NCBI GenBank assembly: GCA_036746315.1
Contig: DAIOEK010000014.1
Coordinates: forward strand, 1-59,352
Length of the DNA: 59,352 bases
Direction of reading: 5' to 3'
Origin: DAIOEK01 sp036746315
Lineage (GTDB): Bacteria; Chloroflexota; Anaerolineae; Anaerolineales; Anaerolineaceae
The stretch's first letter is position 1; each line of letters starts with the position of its first letter. Below are positions 8,013-16,826 of this stretch, in pieces. The notes below the pieces were generated by a model. The model did not search any database and was not told the DNA's origin. It saw only the letters and a program-made list of their open reading frames with translations. A program made the position numbers and the translations under genes.

Positions 8013-8791
8013 TACGCAACGAAAAAGATCAATTATGCTGGTATGAATTTGAGGCTTTTTTAACATTGCCGGTTAAACATGGAATATTCACCCGGCATGG
8101 GGGTGTATCCACGGGTCATTTGACCAGCCTTAACATGGGCGGAACGGTTGGAGACGAGCCGCATAATCCCCGGCTGAACCAGGATCGCATGTTGACGGCA
8201 CTTGGTTTACCCACAGACAGAGTGTTCGATGTCTGGCAGGTCCATAGTGCCGATGCAATCGTAGCCAAAGAATCCCGTCCACTCAATACGGAACATGAAA
8301 AGGCAGATATTATTGTTACCGGGGCCAGGGATGTGACCCTGGTAATGCGTTTTGCCGATTGTGTGCCGCTGATGGTGTACGATCCTGTGCTGCATGCTGC
8401 CGGGATAGCGCATGCAGGCTGGATCGGAACCGGAAAAAATGTAGCCGGTGCACTAATCCGTGCCATGCGGGACAATTTCGGATCTGATCCGACACAAATG
8501 ATTGCCGGGATCGGTCCATCGATTTGCCGGGAGCACTATCCGGTGGGGGAAGAAGTGGTGGAGATATTCAGCCGTCAATTTGCAGATCAGATGGATGAAA
8601 TCGTTTTTACCAGCCAGGGCAAGCCTCACCTTGACTTATGGCGCGCCAATCAAATTCAATTGCAAAATGCAGGCGTACATCAAATCGAGATCGCCGGGAT
8701 TTGTACCGCCTGCCATACCGAAGACTGGTATTCGTATCGCGGTGAAAAAGGAAGAACAGGGCGGTTCGGCGCAGCCATACAATTGATATAA
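8009..8791 (+). CDS. pgeF: Peptidoglycan editing factor / polyphenol oxidase-like (YfiH)
   Basis: A member of the laccase-domain family shown in other bacteria to keep the peptidoglycan precursor stem free of wrong amino acids. The Zn/Cu ligands are visible: His in VWQVHSADAIV, Cys in RFADCVPLMVYDP and His in AGIAHAGWIGTGKNVA. GIGPSICREHYPVGEEV and CTACHTEDWYSYRGE near the C-terminus are also typical. The 260-residue length is normal. The start ATG overlaps the previous stop by 4 bp, and yggS follows, a common pairing. Confidence 0.93.
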   Translation: MIRNEKDQLCWYEFEAFLTLPVKHGIFTRHGGVSTGHLTSLNMGGTVGDEPHNPRLNQDRMLTALGLPTDRVFDVWQVHSADAIVAKESRPLNTEHEKADIIVTGARDVTLVMRFADCVPLMVYDPVLHAAGIAHAGWIGTGKNVAGALIRAMRDNFGSDPTQMIAGIGPSICREHYPVGEEVVEIFSRQFADQMDEIVFTSQGKPHLDLWRANQIQLQNAGVHQIEIAGICTACHTEDWYSYRGEKGRTGRFGAAIQLI

Positions 8792-8792
8792 T
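8787..8792 (+). promoter_or_regulatory. Extended -10 element (TATAAT) of yggS
   Basis: TGATATAAT, a TGn-extended perfect -10, overlaps the pgeF stop codon and ends exactly 7 nt before the yggS ATG at 8800. No Shine-Dalgarno sequence intervenes, so a leaderless yggS transcript is likely. Confidence 0.55.
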
Positions 8793-8799
8793 TGTGGTC

Positions 8800-9516
8800 A
8801 TGACCAGCCTGAATGAGATCATCAAAAATAATTTTGAACAGGTAAGCGAGCAGGTGTTTGATGCTGCTCAAAAAAGCGGTCGTAACGGTGCCGAGGTCAA
8901 GTTGATTGCCGTGAGCAAACGACAGCCGGTCGAAAAAATCCAGGCATACATCCAGGCAGGGGGCAGGATACTGGGGGAGAACTATCCGGAGGAAGGCGCT
9001 TCGAAGCGCGCGACCATAGCCGATCCTTCGTTGGAATGGCATATGATCGGGCATATCCAATCCCGCAAGGTTCAAATAGTAGCGGAGAATTATCACTGGG
9101 TGCATACCCTCGATTCGACCCGGGTCGCCAAAAGGCTGAATGATGCTCTGCCAGCCCAGGATATTGTTTTGCCAGTGTTGGTAGAGATCAACATTGCCGT
9201 CGAGGAGACAAAATCCGGGTTCGTTTATTCGAATAGGGCGAATGGCGAGTTTTGGGAGGGGCTGGAGTTTATCCAGACCCTGTCTCACCTCAAATTGTGC
9301 GGCATCATGGTGATGCCACCTCTAACCACCCAGCCAGAGGAAGCACGCCTGTTTTTCAGACGGGCGCGGGGTATTTTGGAGAAGGTAAATCAACGATATC
9401 CAAATCTAAAACTGGATCAACTTTCTATGGGTACCAGCCAGGATTATCCGTATGCCATTGCAGAAGGTGCAACGATGGTAAGGGTGGGAACGGCAATCTT
9501 TGGCAGCAGATCATAA
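8800..9516 (+). CDS. yggS: YggS/PLPBP family pyridoxal phosphate-binding protein
   Basis: A PLP homeostasis protein with an alanine-racemase-like barrel and no known catalysis. VKLIAVSKRQPVEKIQ contains the PLP-binding Lys; GRILGENYPEEGASK, LEWHMIGHIQSRK, VLVEINIAVEETKSGF and LSMGTSQDYPYAIAEGATMVRVGTAIFG are family signatures. In the usual motif GENxxQE the Gln is changed here (GENYPEE). ATG at 8800 is preferred over GTG at 8794 because of the -10 exactly 7 nt upstream. It is followed by yggT and a DUF167 gene, the classical neighbourhood. Confidence 0.94.
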   Translation: MTSLNEIIKNNFEQVSEQVFDAAQKSGRNGAEVKLIAVSKRQPVEKIQAYIQAGGRILGENYPEEGASKRATIADPSLEWHMIGHIQSRKVQIVAENYHWVHTLDSTRVAKRLNDALPAQDIVLPVLVEINIAVEETKSGFVYSNRANGEFWEGLEFIQTLSHLKLCGIMVMPPLTTQPEEARLFFRRARGILEKVNQRYPNLKLDQLSMGTSQDYPYAIAEGATMVRVGTAIFGSRS

Positions 9517-9525
9517 GGAGCAAAT

Positions 9526-9789
9526 ATGGGTTTCATATTGGGTCGGGCGGTTCAATTTATTGTGGAAGTGTATGTGCTGGTCATTGTGGTGGATGTGATC
9601 CTCAGTTACATTCTTTCCCCCTATCATAAGGTGCGGATGTTTTTGGATGGATTGGTAAATCCTTTATTGAATCCGCTACGGCGAATCATTCCGCCGATTG
9701 GGATGTTGGACCTCAGCCCGTTGGTGTTATTGATCCTGGTACAGGTGATCGGTTCATTACTCGTCAACATTCTCTTTTCCATACCCTGA
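9526..9789 (+). CDS. yggT: YggT family membrane protein
   Basis: An 87-residue protein with two hydrophobic helices (about residues 5-25 and 62-85) flanking the family segment DGLVNPLLNPLRRIIPPIGMLDLSPLVLLI. YggT-like proteins are linked to membrane or septum functions and osmotic shock tolerance in other organisms. AAGGAG stands 5 nt before the ATG. It lies between yggS and a DUF167 gene, as in many bacteria. Confidence 0.92.
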   Translation: MGFILGRAVQFIVEVYVLVIVVDVILSYILSPYHKVRMFLDGLVNPLLNPLRRIIPPIGMLDLSPLVLLILVQVIGSLLVNILFSIP

Positions 9790-9793
9790 ACTG

Positions 9794-10087
9794 ATGCCGC
9801 AAACAGGTTTATTTGCGCTTCTTTCCGTTCATTTGCAGCCCAATGCCAGTCGGGATCAGCTGGTGGAGTTGCGTGAAGACGGCATGGTAAAGATAAAAAT
9901 CAAGGCTCCTGCGGTGGAAGGGAAAGCCAACAGGGCGCTGATCCAATACCTGCACGATATTCTAAATGTCCCGGTCTCGCGGATACAGATTATTCGCGGA
10001 GAGTTGAGCCGGGATAAAGTAATCCGCATCGATGGCATGGATGCGGATCAGTTGAACAAGCATTTGGAATTGATTTTGAAAGGTTAG
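9794..10087 (+). CDS. DUF167 (YggU) family protein
   Basis: A 97-residue protein with the DUF167 core: VHLQPNASRDQLVEL, IKIKAPAVEGKANRALIQYLHDILNVPVSRIQIIRGELSRDKVIRI. The biochemical function is not established. It ends the yggS-yggT-DUF167 string, and its last 4 bp overlap the end of the convergent NACHT gene. Confidence 0.9.
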   Translation: MPQTGLFALLSVHLQPNASRDQLVELREDGMVKIKIKAPAVEGKANRALIQYLHDILNVPVSRIQIIRGELSRDKVIRIDGMDADQLNKHLELILKG

Positions 10088-12456
10088 CCTAATCCGTATT
10101 TCTTCATCGAAGGGAAGGACATGCCGGTAAGGGAAAGTTTCCACAGTGCGTAGATCGCATATTCCCGAACGATGGATTCCGGCTGGAAGATGATATCGTA
10201 CATTTTTGCCACAATTCCTTCTTCGGGCTGTTGGCTGAGGAATTCGAGCGAAGCCATTTTTTCCTCGTCGGTGCCATTGAGGAGCACTCTGAAAAAGAGA
10301 GGAACGGCCGAAGCTGTGGGTGAAATGCCTTCATTGTTTCGGGCTGCGTAGGAGATCAACCAGGGCATGTGATGTGGTTCGGGCGGTTTGCGGGGGACAT
10401 GAGGGTCAATTCCGGTCTGATTTTCCAGCATTTGGGCTGCGGTGTTTCGGATGACCCATTGACCATCTTCTGTTTGTAATTTCTGAAGGATTTCCACACT
10501 CCAGGGTTCACGAATGAGCCCCAGACCATAGACCGATGCTCTGCGCACAAGAATGTCTTCATACGTGGCGCCGTCTTTAAGCGTCTGCTTTCCCTCGGCG
10601 GGGTTCAAACTGAGCAGTTCAGCCACAATGCGGCGCATGTTCTCATCCGCCTGCACCAGAATACGGGCGGTCAGGTCTTGCGCTTGCGGCATGGACATGA
10701 TGGAAATTGCCATGGTGGCTGCATTTCGTACATGATCATCTTCATGACCCAACAGCGTGGCAAGGTCAGTCAAACAGGTGTCGTCATTCAAAATACCGCA
10801 AGCCAGCGCCGACAATCTCTTTACACTGGGCGACCCTGTTTTACAGTATTGACGGAACAAGCCCACAATATTTTTTTCGTTGGCAAAGACCAGCGAGGCG
10901 GCGGCATTGGCTCTGATGGTAAACGAGAGGTTCTCATTATTCAGTATTTGGGCAAGCCGCCGCATGATTTGCGGACGGAAAATTGCGCCCGCCTTGCATT
11001 CCCGCATCCAGTGGGATACGGCAAACAACTTGTGGTAGAGCGGACCACCTTCATCCAGTTCGGCCATTTTTACATACTGCGAAACATCAATCAGGTGGGC
11101 GAGGTAACGGAGCGACAATTCCTTTGCCGACCAATCCGATTGTTCAAAAACCACCTGGCATTGCCCATTGCGGATCAAGGCATTACTGGCAAGAAATCCG
11201 AGGAAGGTGGGGTGGGTGAAGATCACATTTCCGCGATTGGTTGGTTGAAGAATGAGCCGTTTGGAAACCAGCGAAAGGGCTTTGGTTGGTCTGATGGCGC
11301 CTGCCGCCGCCGACGCGGGTTGGGGTACTTCCGTATCCGATTGTGGATTCTGGATGAGTTCGGGCACGTAATGGGCAATCTCGTAGCGGTTGATGATGGG
11401 ATTTTCGCTGATGATCGTTTGGTAGGCTAGAACTTCCAACGACGCACGGGTGGAATTATTGGGCACCAACTGCTGGACATAGCTTTGCAGTATCTCGAAC
11501 GAAGTTTTTCCGGTTTCCAAGCCGGCGAGTGCGCTGATCCCCTGAATGGCATACTCCAGGACAGTCAAGGTAATATCCTGACGTTTCATCCAGGCAAGGA
11601 GTGCGTTGACCCGAATTTCCTTATCTTCTTCGGATAAATTCGTTTCGAATTTCTGGAAATAAGCGCCGGCAAGTTTTCGTGAAAACCGGGAGACCTGTAC
11701 GTGATTCCAATGGTTGACCACCATCGGATATATGCCCAGGGAATAGAAACCGTCCAGGTAATCCGACGGTCCGGTAAGCACCAGGCGGGTTTCAGGATAT
11801 TGCTGCAATAATTGGGCAATGAACTGGTGACATTCCTGGATCATATTGCGCGGAAATTCATCCAGACCATCAAGACAAATCAGAATCTTGCCGCTGTCGA
11901 AATGCTCGCGGATCAATGCGTCCAGTTTTCCGATGGCGATATCCTCATGGTATGAGGCGGCAATATCGATGATCTGATCGATGGTTTTTTCTTTGGATGC
12001 GAACTCGATCAAATCTCTGGCATGAAACAGAACGGGTAGGAAATCATTCAGATATGGCGTACTATTCGCACGGCGTGCCACCAGGCTGCATAAGGCAGCC
12101 AGAGTGGCCGTCTTTCCGGCACCTGCCTGACCGATAATGGCAATGTTCCTGCTGCCGCGCAGAACTTCGCTGACCGGGATCGATTTTACCGCGTATGCAG
12201 CAAGCAATTCTGGCCATTCCGGCAGGTAGGGAAGCTCCTGGTGGACCAGACTGGTGGATACGGAGACGACATCCGGTGAAATGTGAATGGGCGGAGGAAT
12301 CAGGCCTGGTTGAATGAGTACATCATCCAGGGGGAACAAGTTGGCAAGCAAGTGCAGTGCCTGGGCGCGCAGGTACACCTGGGTGAGGTATTTGTCGAGG
12401 ATGTTGAGTGTATTCTGTGATACTTTCTTTTTCTTGGGATCTTCTTTAGCGGGCAT
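10084..12456 (-). CDS. NACHT-type STAND NTPase with C-terminal HEAT-like repeats
   Basis: A 790-residue signalling NTPase. After about 95 residues that I cannot assign come a Walker A GQAGAGKT (residues 109-116) and an extended Walker B ILICLDGLDEFPRN (191-204) with the DGLDE form typical of NACHT proteins. A helical region follows, then from about residue 480 repeated helix pairs resembling HEAT/PBS-lyase repeats (LACGILNDDTCLTDLATLLGHEDDHVRNAATMAIS). No nuclease, TIR or protease effector domain is visible. The start overlaps the upstream zinc-ribbon gene by 11 bp, implying coupling. STAND proteins often act in regulation or phage defence; which applies here is unknown. Confidence 0.8.
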   Translation of the reverse strand: MPAKEDPKKKKVSQNTLNILDKYLTQVYLRAQALHLLANLFPLDDVLIQPGLIPPPIHISPDVVSVSTSLVHQELPYLPEWPELLAAYAVKSIPVSEVLRGSRNIAIIGQAGAGKTATLAALCSLVARRANSTPYLNDFLPVLFHARDLIEFASKEKTIDQIIDIAASYHEDIAIGKLDALIREHFDSGKILICLDGLDEFPRNMIQECHQFIAQLLQQYPETRLVLTGPSDYLDGFYSLGIYPMVVNHWNHVQVSRFSRKLAGAYFQKFETNLSEEDKEIRVNALLAWMKRQDITLTVLEYAIQGISALAGLETGKTSFEILQSYVQQLVPNNSTRASLEVLAYQTIISENPIINRYEIAHYVPELIQNPQSDTEVPQPASAAAGAIRPTKALSLVSKRLILQPTNRGNVIFTHPTFLGFLASNALIRNGQCQVVFEQSDWSAKELSLRYLAHLIDVSQYVKMAELDEGGPLYHKLFAVSHWMRECKAGAIFRPQIMRRLAQILNNENLSFTIRANAAASLVFANEKNIVGLFRQYCKTGSPSVKRLSALACGILNDDTCLTDLATLLGHEDDHVRNAATMAISIMSMPQAQDLTARILVQADENMRRIVAELLSLNPAEGKQTLKDGATYEDILVRRASVYGLGLIREPWSVEILQKLQTEDGQWVIRNTAAQMLENQTGIDPHVPRKPPEPHHMPWLISYAARNNEGISPTASAVPLFFRVLLNGTDEEKMASLEFLSQQPEEGIVAKMYDIIFQPESIVREYAIYALWKLSLTGMSFPSMKKYGLG

Positions 12457-13147
12457 AGATTATCCTTCCGCAGGTGGGGCAGTAACACAAATCCGATGAA
12501 ATCCTGGCGCGTTGCCATTCAGCCTGAGTAATCTCTGCACCACATTTTTCGCAGGTGTTATCCTCGACCTGGGTGACTGGTATTCCCAACTTAGTCTTAC
12601 GCAGTTTGTCATATATCGCGAGCAAAGCAGCATCAATATTTGCAATCAGCGCAGATCGTTCAGAGTTCAACCGGTCAAGTGATAGTTTTTGCTCAGCAAG
12701 TTCCGTTCCAAAACATTCCCGATCGTTGTCTTTATCTGCAAGAGCATGCTCAAGCGAATGTTTTGCGGATAATTCGGAGGTTTGTTTCTCGTCCACATGT
12801 ACCAGCGCATTGAACTCATCTTCTTCGAGAGTTGCGATTTGTTTTTTCAACAGCGTGATCTCATTTTGGAGATCCTGCAATTCCTTGGGGTTCTGGATTT
12901 TCCCCCCGTATAATGAACCTTCTGATTGTTGCATTTTGATGCGCGCAGTTTTGATCTTGTTTTCGATGTCTTTCAACTTTGCCTCGGCGCTCTCAAGATC
13001 TGACGCTGCTTGCTGAAGTGCGGTTTCCGCGCCCTGTATCGCGGTGCGGTTGGCAATCCCGGCATTGATCTCGTTCTCCCGGCGAAACAGTGCATCTAGT
13101 TGGAGATCGATTTGCTGCAACAAAAATAAGTTCATCGATTTGTTCAT
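12446..13147 (-). CDS. Coiled-coil protein with C-terminal C4 zinc ribbon (COG1579-like)
   Basis: Residues 15-175 are strongly helical with heptad-like Leu/Ile/Ala, interrupted by the typical loop SEGSLYGGKIQNPKELQDLQNEI. The C-terminus is a zinc ribbon with CEKC and CPTC pairs. Members of this family resemble Chlamydia CT398, which binds sigma-54 and secretion components; the role here is unknown. ATG at 13147 is chosen because the longer frame would need a TTG at 13183. The end overlaps the NACHT start, so this gene leads a two-gene unit. Confidence 0.85.
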   Translation of the reverse strand: MNKSMNLFLLQQIDLQLDALFRRENEINAGIANRTAIQGAETALQQAASDLESAEAKLKDIENKIKTARIKMQQSEGSLYGGKIQNPKELQDLQNEITLLKKQIATLEEDEFNALVHVDEKQTSELSAKHSLEHALADKDNDRECFGTELAEQKLSLDRLNSERSALIANIDAALLAIYDKLRKTKLGIPVTQVEDNTCEKCGAEITQAEWQRARISSDLCYCPTCGRIIYAR

Positions 13148-13201
13148 GGCTTTGATTATAGAAAAGGAAACAAGTATTGGCAAGAAAAGATGCCTTCCGG
13201 T

Positions 13202-13236
13202 TTGCCCGGCGTTGGTTTCTTGAGTATACTCTCAAG
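13202..13236 (+). promoter_or_regulatory. Promoter and palindrome at the head of the membrane glycosylation operon
   Basis: TTGCCC (13202-13207), a 17-bp spacer and TATACT (13225-13230) lie exactly 7 nt before ATG 13238. The -10 is bracketed by a 6-bp inverted repeat, CTTGAG (13219-13224) and CTCAAG (13231-13236), so a bound repressor would cover the promoter. There is no ribosome binding site. Confidence 0.5.
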
Positions 13237-13237
13237 C

Positions 13238-14764
13238 ATGAGCAAAAGGCCATTCCCTTGGTCAGTTTTCATTATCTTTCTTCTGGCAATCACACTGCCA
13301 TACGGGTACGCCGGGCTTTCAACTGGTGGTGATGCTCATTTCAATGGTTTTCTCCTCAACCCAATTGATGGATACAGTTACCTGGCGAAGATCGAACAGG
13401 GACGATCAGGCAACTGGCTGTTCCAGTTGCCCTTCACCAGCCAGCCTAATGCTGGATCACCCTTGTTTTTATATTATCTGTTTTTAGGGCATATTGCACG
13501 TATTTGCAGCCTTTCTTCTCTGGCAGTCTTTCATGTTGCGCGATTAATTAATGCGGTGATCTTGTTCGCGGCAATTTGGATTGCCGTTCGTACTTTTCTA
13601 CCAAAAAAATCGTCCGGATGGGTTGAGTTGATCGTGGCACTGGGCGGCGGCATGGGATGGCTGATTCTGCCTTGGGTAACCAGGCCGACGGATTTCTGGG
13701 TGGCTGAAGCTTATCCTTTCCTGGCTGCTTATACCAATCCTCACTTTCCTCTTGCCATTGCTCTCTTGGTCGCGATGATTGTGCTCTGGAAACGGCAACA
13801 AGTGAAGTGGGGTTTTGCCGCTTATTTGCTTTTGGGACTGGTGTTGTCGCTTATCCAACCGTTTGGTGTGGTCATCATCGGTGTGGTATTGGGGGTGGAT
13901 TGGTTATTCCAGGTGGCGGCAACACGCAAGTCGGCTTTGCCCCGATTGTTAAATCTGTTTTCTTTTGCCATAGGTGGGTTGCCTTATTCCATCTGGCTTC
14001 TGGCTGTGGTGCAGCACGACCCCATACTGGCAAAGTGGAATTTGCAAAATATCACTCCTTCCCCGACGGTCATTGACCTGGTACTTTCGTTTTCTCCGGG
14101 GTTGCTAATTGTCATTGCCGGGGCGATTTATGCCCTGCGAAAGAGATTCGAGGTTGACAGGTTGTTGGTGCTCTGGATGACAGCCACGCTGGGGTTGAGC
14201 TTTATCCCATTCAGTTTGCAAAGACGGTTTTTGCTTTCTGCATCTATCCCGGTCAGTATGCTGGCGATTTCATTCATCTTTGCAATACTGCCTGAATATC
14301 CAAAATTGGGTTCTGCCCTCAAAAAAATCTATCTTCCGCTTTCATTCATCACGCCGGTTCTGGTGCTGATCATTGGTGTGACGGGAATAACTTCTCGTAA
14401 CCCGTATATCTTCATCCCTGATTACACAGATTTTTACAACGGTGCAGAATGGCTTCAGTCTCATGCGGGTAAGGATGCTGTTGTCTTCGCGGATCCGCAA
14501 ACGAGCTTATATTTGCCCGCCCAGGCAGGAACACGCGTGGTATACGGACATCCATTCGAAACGCCCGATGCGAAAATCCGTAAAGATCAGGCAGATCAAT
14601 GTTTTAGTCATGGAAATCTGCAAACCTGCCATCAGGTACTCGATACTGAAAACGTGGATTACATATGGGTAAATTCATCTGATGCGGTAGATTTGCAGGG
14701 TGGTTTTTCTATGTATTCCATCGTTTATTCATCAAAGACGGTGACCATCTATGCAGTGGATTAA
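13238..14764 (+). CDS. GT-C-like polytopic membrane protein, copy A1
   Basis: About 508 residues with roughly ten to twelve hydrophobic helices. An extracytoplasmic loop after helix 1 carries FNGFLLNPIDGYSYLAKIEQG, which matches the corresponding loop of the gene at 16816, and the C-terminal tail is soluble. The overall layout is that of lipid-linked-sugar-dependent (GT-C) glycosyltransferases, but I see no confident family signature. Conserved features shared with its paralogue are the DGxSYxAK motif, a YTNPH/YTIPH element near residue 165 and a LxQPxx helix. ATG 13238 is chosen over 13190 because of the -10 spacing and the hydrophobic helix that begins there. It overlaps the next gene by 14 bp. 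Confidence 0.65.
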   Translation: MSKRPFPWSVFIIFLLAITLPYGYAGLSTGGDAHFNGFLLNPIDGYSYLAKIEQGRSGNWLFQLPFTSQPNAGSPLFLYYLFLGHIARICSLSSLAVFHVARLINAVILFAAIWIAVRTFLPKKSSGWVELIVALGGGMGWLILPWVTRPTDFWVAEAYPFLAAYTNPHFPLAIALLVAMIVLWKRQQVKWGFAAYLLLGLVLSLIQPFGVVIIGVVLGVDWLFQVAATRKSALPRLLNLFSFAIGGLPYSIWLLAVVQHDPILAKWNLQNITPSPTVIDLVLSFSPGLLIVIAGAIYALRKRFEVDRLLVLWMTATLGLSFIPFSLQRRFLLSASIPVSMLAISFIFAILPEYPKLGSALKKIYLPLSFITPVLVLIIGVTGITSRNPYIFIPDYTDFYNGAEWLQSHAGKDAVVFADPQTSLYLPAQAGTRVVYGHPFETPDAKIRKDQADQCFSHGNLQTCHQVLDTENVDYIWVNSSDAVDLQGGFSMYSIVYSSKTVTIYAVD

Positions 14765-16826
14765 AAAACTCCCGACCTGGCTGCTGATTGCCATCCCTCC
14801 CATGCTTATGATTCTGCCGACTTTGGGCAGTTTTCATTACGCCAGCGGTACGGAGTTCAGCGACGTGGAGATCACGCATTACCCCAATCTGCTGTTGATT
14901 CAACAAAGCCTGGCGCATGGCGTGGTGCCGCTCTGGAATCCGTACATTCTGGGAGGATACCCCTTTGATGCTGATCCGCTTTCCGGGTTGTGGTATCCGC
15001 CCGGCTGGTTGGCTCTGTTAATGCCATTGAAATTCGGCATCAATCTGGTGGTGATGCTGCACATCATCGCCGGGGGAGTGGGGATGTACTTTTTGCTTCA
15101 ACGGCTGGGCGTTTCCAAAATACCGGCGTTGACTGTGGGGTTGATGTTTTCGATATTGCCAAAGGTCTATGCCCATTTTGGCGCTGGGCATATTACCTAT
15201 CTGTTTGCTTTTTCCCTGACAACCTGGTTATGTTTCGCCGGGTTGGGGAAGGGCAGAACCAGTTGGATCTGGCAGGCGTTGTTGATATCCGGCATGGTAT
15301 TGGCGGATGTTCGCTGGCTGCCTTTTGGATTGTTGTGCTGGCTTGCCGCTGTGTTCAGCCGGCAGCAGTCCGAAAATGACAAGCATGCAGGGCAATATGC
15401 GCTGAATGCTGCTGCGTGGTTGGGAGTGGCGGCGATCATTTGTGCCGGGGCGCTGACGGCGCTCTTCCAATTCACCGGATATACCACCCGTTCTGCACTC
15501 ACCGAACAGGATGCTTCTGCCCTCGCATTACCAATTGTGCGCCTGGTAACGATTTTCTTTCCTTCATTAGGGGTGACACCGGAATGGATGGTTTATGCTG
15601 GGCTGGGGATCCCTCTCCTGGCATTCATTGGCATCTGCTCTATGAAGGTCAGACGGACACTTCCGTGGCTATTATTGCTGCTGATCAGCATCATCTTCTC
15701 GCTGGGTAATCAGGTGCCCGGATTTAATCTTTTGGCAAGCATCCCAGGGTTGAACCTGCTTCGTGTACCTACCCGCGCGATGTTTGCTGCGTGTCTGGCG
15801 CTGCTGGTGCTGGCTGGTTTTGGCCTAGAAGTGTTTCGCAGCAGCATCCGCAGCAAAGGCTGGATCTTGTGGGCGACCGGATTTCTCCTGGTCGGCTCAG
15901 CACGACTGGCATGGTTATCCATCCGGTCGGATTTTCCCGGTGGAATTTTGTGGATCATAACGCCAATCATCATTCTGGTCATGCTGGTTTTGTTCAATTT
16001 GCGATTTTTAAACCGCATATCATATGAGTTTATGGCGTTTACACTGACGCTATTTTTGTTATTGGATTTTGGTCTGGTGTCCAGATCCAGTTTTACCACT
16101 CAGGGGAATGCTGATGATATCCCGAGACAGGTGCTGGACCAATTACCTGCCTATCCGACTGCCAGGATTTATTCGCCCGACTATGCCATTGGGCAGAGTG
16201 CCGGCATGGATAATCGCCTGGCTTTCGCCCAGGGCGTGCATCCGATGCAGTTGGGAGCATACGTGAATTTGCTTGCCGAAGCAAGCGGCGTGGCTGTTCG
16301 TGGGTATAGTGTGGTGCAGCCTCCCTTGGCAACCGGAAACCCGGCTGAGGATAACAAATCCGCAATACCAGACCCCGAGAAGCTTGCCCGGCTAAACGTC
16401 AGCCATGTCCTTGCCAGGAATCCGATCTCCAGGGAGAATTTAACTGACATCTACCATGATGGCAACCTTTGGGTTTATCAGAACGCATCGTATACAGGTT
16501 TCCCAGTGCTGATGGATGAGACGGGGAACCATTCGTTGGTGGATTTATCACTGGCAACGCCCAACCGCATGCAGTTCCACTTCCGGGGAGAAGGCAGGTT
16601 TGTAACCGCTGATGTCAACTATCCGGGCTGGCGGGCTGCACTGGATGGAAAATACGTTGCCATCCATACCGTGGACGGCGTTTTCCGGGAGGTGGATATC
16701 CCGCAAGGGGAGCATACCTTGATCTTTGCTTACCATCCGTGGCTAACCTATCTGGGGTGGCTGCTGGGGGCGATCTGTGCACTTATTTTGATTACCAGCC
16801 TGCGGGAAAAATCGAATGCGGAATAA
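14751..16826 (+). CDS. YfhO-like membrane protein, copy B1
   Basis: A 691-residue protein with about twelve helices and a C-terminal extracytoplasmic domain. The early loop reads DVEITHYPNLLLIQQSLAHGVVPLWNPYILGGYPFDADPLSGLWYPPGW, the typical YfhO/GT-C pattern with acidic residues after helix 1. The end has GWRAALDGKYVAIHTVDGVFREVDIPQGEHTLIFAYHP followed by a last helix, also characteristic of YfhO. YfhO of Gram-positives is implicated in glycosylation of lipoteichoic acid. Overlaps of 14 and 11 bp with its neighbours indicate a single coupled operon. Confidence 0.75.
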   Translation: MQWIKKLPTWLLIAIPPMLMILPTLGSFHYASGTEFSDVEITHYPNLLLIQQSLAHGVVPLWNPYILGGYPFDADPLSGLWYPPGWLALLMPLKFGINLVVMLHIIAGGVGMYFLLQRLGVSKIPALTVGLMFSILPKVYAHFGAGHITYLFAFSLTTWLCFAGLGKGRTSWIWQALLISGMVLADVRWLPFGLLCWLAAVFSRQQSENDKHAGQYALNAAAWLGVAAIICAGALTALFQFTGYTTRSALTEQDASALALPIVRLVTIFFPSLGVTPEWMVYAGLGIPLLAFIGICSMKVRRTLPWLLLLLISIIFSLGNQVPGFNLLASIPGLNLLRVPTRAMFAACLALLVLAGFGLEVFRSSIRSKGWILWATGFLLVGSARLAWLSIRSDFPGGILWIITPIIILVMLVLFNLRFLNRISYEFMAFTLTLFLLLDFGLVSRSSFTTQGNADDIPRQVLDQLPAYPTARIYSPDYAIGQSAGMDNRLAFAQGVHPMQLGAYVNLLAEASGVAVRGYSVVQPPLATGNPAEDNKSAIPDPEKLARLNVSHVLARNPISRENLTDIYHDGNLWVYQNASYTGFPVLMDETGNHSLVDLSLATPNRMQFHFRGEGRFVTADVNYPGWRAALDGKYVAIHTVDGVFREVDIPQGEHTLIFAYHPWLTYLGWLLGAICALILITSLREKSNAE

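Noticed and set aside
10678..11430. A 250-codon plus-strand ORF inside the NACHT gene
   Set aside because: Antisense to the HEAT-repeat coding region and without family features, ribosome binding site or conserved composition.
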